DNA from: an uncultured Candidatus Saccharibacteria bacterium
GTDB taxonomy: Bacteria > Patescibacteriota > Saccharimonadia > Saccharimonadales > Saccharimonadaceae
Length of the DNA: 11,169 nt
Assembly: GCA_949070545.1 (NCBI GenBank)
Contig: CARTQV010000017.1
Location: forward strand, 1-11,169
Direction: 5' to 3'
The position numbers and the translations under genes were made by a program. The stretch's first letter is position 1, and each line of letters opens with the position of its first letter. Shown here in pieces: positions 9,836 through 11,169 of this stretch. The notes under the pieces are model-generated. The model saw nothing but the letters and a program-made list of their open reading frames with translations, was not told the DNA's origin and made no database searches.

Positions 9836-11169
9836 ATGAAACTAAACAAAACTACAAAAATTGGCTTCGCGGGAACCGCGGGCTGTTTGGGTGTGTTGGG
9901 GTTACTTGCGGTTGCTATGCTTTGTCCAGTGCGTAGCGAAGGTGCAAGTGCAGCGGATTGTACCGCGGATAGTACAGACCCAGATTGTCTAATTAGCACA
10001 GCGTCGACACGGGTGGCGACAAATGTCGCTTCGGTGATCTCGATCGGGTTAGACCCAGAGGTCGACATCGATGTTACACCAACGGCGGATGGAACATTTA
10101 GCAGTTCGACGGCAAGCATGACGGTCGCGACGAATAGTTCGTCAGGATATAAAATCTATATGAAAACTGCGGACGGGACCCAGAACTTGAATGGAACGGG
10201 GACAAATGCATCGAAAATTGGTGCAGTGACGAGCGGAAAAACGCCGTCGGGTTTCGCCAAGAATACTTGGGGTTATAACCTTAGCAAAGCAGGAGTGACG
10301 ATTGGTGATAATACCGCCTATCAGCCAGTTCCGGCGACGTCGACGAGTTCGGTTGGTTCGGGGACAAATACAACAGCGACAAGTGACCAATATCAGTTGA
10401 CTTTCGGGGCGAAGGTTTCTTCGGATCTCCAGACTGATACTTATAGCAACTCCGTGACGGTTTCGGCAGTAGCGAATCCGGCGCAGATTACGACATTGAA
10501 TCAACTGACTTATATGCAAGATATGAACTCGGGTATTTGTGATAAGTCTCCAGTTGGAATGGAAAAACAATTAACGGATACACGTGACGGTAAGCGCTAT
10601 TGGGTCGCGAAGATGAAGGACGGGAACTGTTGGATGAACCAGAATCTTGACCTTGATATCAAAGCGGACAAGGGGTTGAGCTCTGCCGATACGGACATTA
10701 CGGCGAATTGGAACTCAAGTTCGACGTATCCGCCAAAAACGACGGAGACTGCAGTGCCAGCGCAAGAAAGTAATCTAAGTCAGACCGATACGCGGTCGTG
10801 GGACCTGGGGATGTGGGTGCTTGCAACGCCGACTGAGACCACGAGCTGTGGTGATGTGACGGATATCGCAAGTTGTCAGAATGTCGGATTTGTTGACGTT
10901 TCTGGATCAGATTGGAAGCCAACTTTCAATGCGCAACAAGGTGTTTATACTGGTCCTGGTAATTATGCTGGAAAGACGACTTATATCGCGGTTGACTATG
11001 CAAACAAGACTTATGATCCGCATTACTTGATTGGTAATTATTATCAATGGAACACGGCAACTGCTGGAACTGGCGGCACGATCACGAGTGCTGACGCGGC
11101 TGGTAGTGTTTGCCCGAAGAATTGGAAACTACCAACAAGTGGGGATTCTGTGAGTAGTTTGAAGGATGA
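9836..11169 (+). CDS. Secreted FISUMP-domain surface protein (3' end outside the window)
   Basis: The frame is open from ATG 9836 to the window edge (444 codons, no stop). AAAGGAA (9821-9827) is a good ribosome binding site. The N-terminus is a signal peptide: basic KLNKTTK, hydrophobic core to about 30, likely cleavage near GASA-A (36-40). A Ser/Thr-rich, probably beta-sandwich region follows (about 55-212), with features such as SSSGYKIYMKT and TSDQYQLTFGAKV. The FISUMP domain starts near 219: LTYMQDMNSGIC, LTDTRDGKRYWVAKMKDGNCW (247-266, MNQNLDL next), YLIGNYYQWNTATAG (397-411) and VCPKNWKLPTS (425-435). The C-terminal part of the domain, usually ending YWSSSA and GFSxRC, lies beyond the window; that is the very part stored twice in the island at 2228-3045. 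Role: probably a cell-surface protein contacting host or neighbours (inference). Confidence 0.85.
   Translation, partial: MKLNKTTKIGFAGTAGCLGVLGLLAVAMLCPVRSEGASAADCTADSTDPDCLISTASTRVATNVASVISIGLDPEVDIDVTPTADGTFSSSTASMTVATNSSSGYKIYMKTADGTQNLNGTGTNASKIGAVTSGKTPSGFAKNTWGYNLSKAGVTIGDNTAYQPVPATSTSSVGSGTNTTATSDQYQLTFGAKVSSDLQTDTYSNSVTVSAVANPAQITTLNQLTYMQDMNSGICDKSPVGMEKQLTDTRDGKRYWVAKMKDGNCWMNQNLDLDIKADKGLSSADTDITANWNSSSTYPPKTTETAVPAQESNLSQTDTRSWDLGMWVLATPTETTSCGDVTDIASCQNVGFVDVSGSDWKPTFNAQQGVYTGPGNYAGKTTYIAVDYANKTYDPHYLIGNYYQWNTATAGTGGTITSADAAGSVCPKNWKLPTSGDSVSSLKD

Noticed and set aside
9949..9958. A further copy of the 12-bp cassette site in the FISUMP signal peptide (GTGCGTAGCG)
   Set aside because: It matches only nine of the ten core bases, encodes VRS in an unrelated context, and lies far from the domain junction; probably chance.
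1..11169. Alternative code with TGA read as glycine; CRISPR arrays; insertion sequences
   Set aside because: All recognisable genes use TGG for Trp, GGN for Gly and stop normally. No regularly spaced repeats and no transposase or recombinase gene were seen.

Overview
The window looks like a chromosome segment of a Candidate Phyla Radiation bacterium, most likely Saccharibacteria (TM7). This lineage call is an inference. It rests on a short KGG-repeat 'general stress' protein under a strong promoter, a four-domain S1 protein, a shortened IF-2 (596 residues), FISUMP-type surface proteins and several genes that appear to be read from leaderless mRNAs. The code looks standard: TGA is used as a stop and no gene needs it read through.

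Layout. 1-430: the end of an unidentified gene and a small acidic hypothetical protein with an odd start. 489-1896: an RNA 2'-O-methyltransferase and a membrane-anchored polysaccharide deacetylase, overlapping and probably co-transcribed. 1900-2216: tRNA-Ile(GAT) and tRNA-Ala(TGC) with promoter and terminator. 2217-3045: a small island holding two C-terminal FISUMP gene fragments in opposite orientation. They share a perfect 43-bp inverted repeat and a 12-bp inverted repeat, and a tiny promoter-ORF unit lies between them. 3038-3159: a candidate minus-strand small RNA. 3200-3709: the KGG gene with a densely marked upstream region. 3757-4203: an HExxH zinc peptidase-like protein. 4209-5440: rpsA (S1) behind a hairpin leader, convergent with a DUF2726 protein (5472-6044, minus). 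6124-6860: an XRE-family regulator ending in a G10 tract. 6862-7010: tRNA-Asn(GTT). 7063-8853: infB. 8886-9601: a NYN-domain protein. 9755-end: the first 444 codons of a secreted FISUMP surface protein.

How it fits together. Most of the window is translation and RNA housekeeping: tRNAs, S1, IF-2, a tRNA/rRNA methyltransferase and a NYN nuclease-like protein. Mixed in are envelope genes (the deacetylase and the FISUMP protein). The most interesting part is the island at 2217-3045. Its two FISUMP C-termini have unrelated interiors but nucleotide-identical flanks. One flank lies exactly where the constant part of the domain (APLYF|VRSG) meets the variable end; the other covers the stop codon and 17 noncoding bases beyond it. 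Inversion across the 12-bp elements would swap which C-terminus is joined, in frame, to the upstream constant segment. This resembles a two-cassette shufflon or a silent-cassette store for varying surface proteins such as the one starting at 9836. No recombinase gene and no complete recipient gene are present in the window, so the mechanism remains inference.
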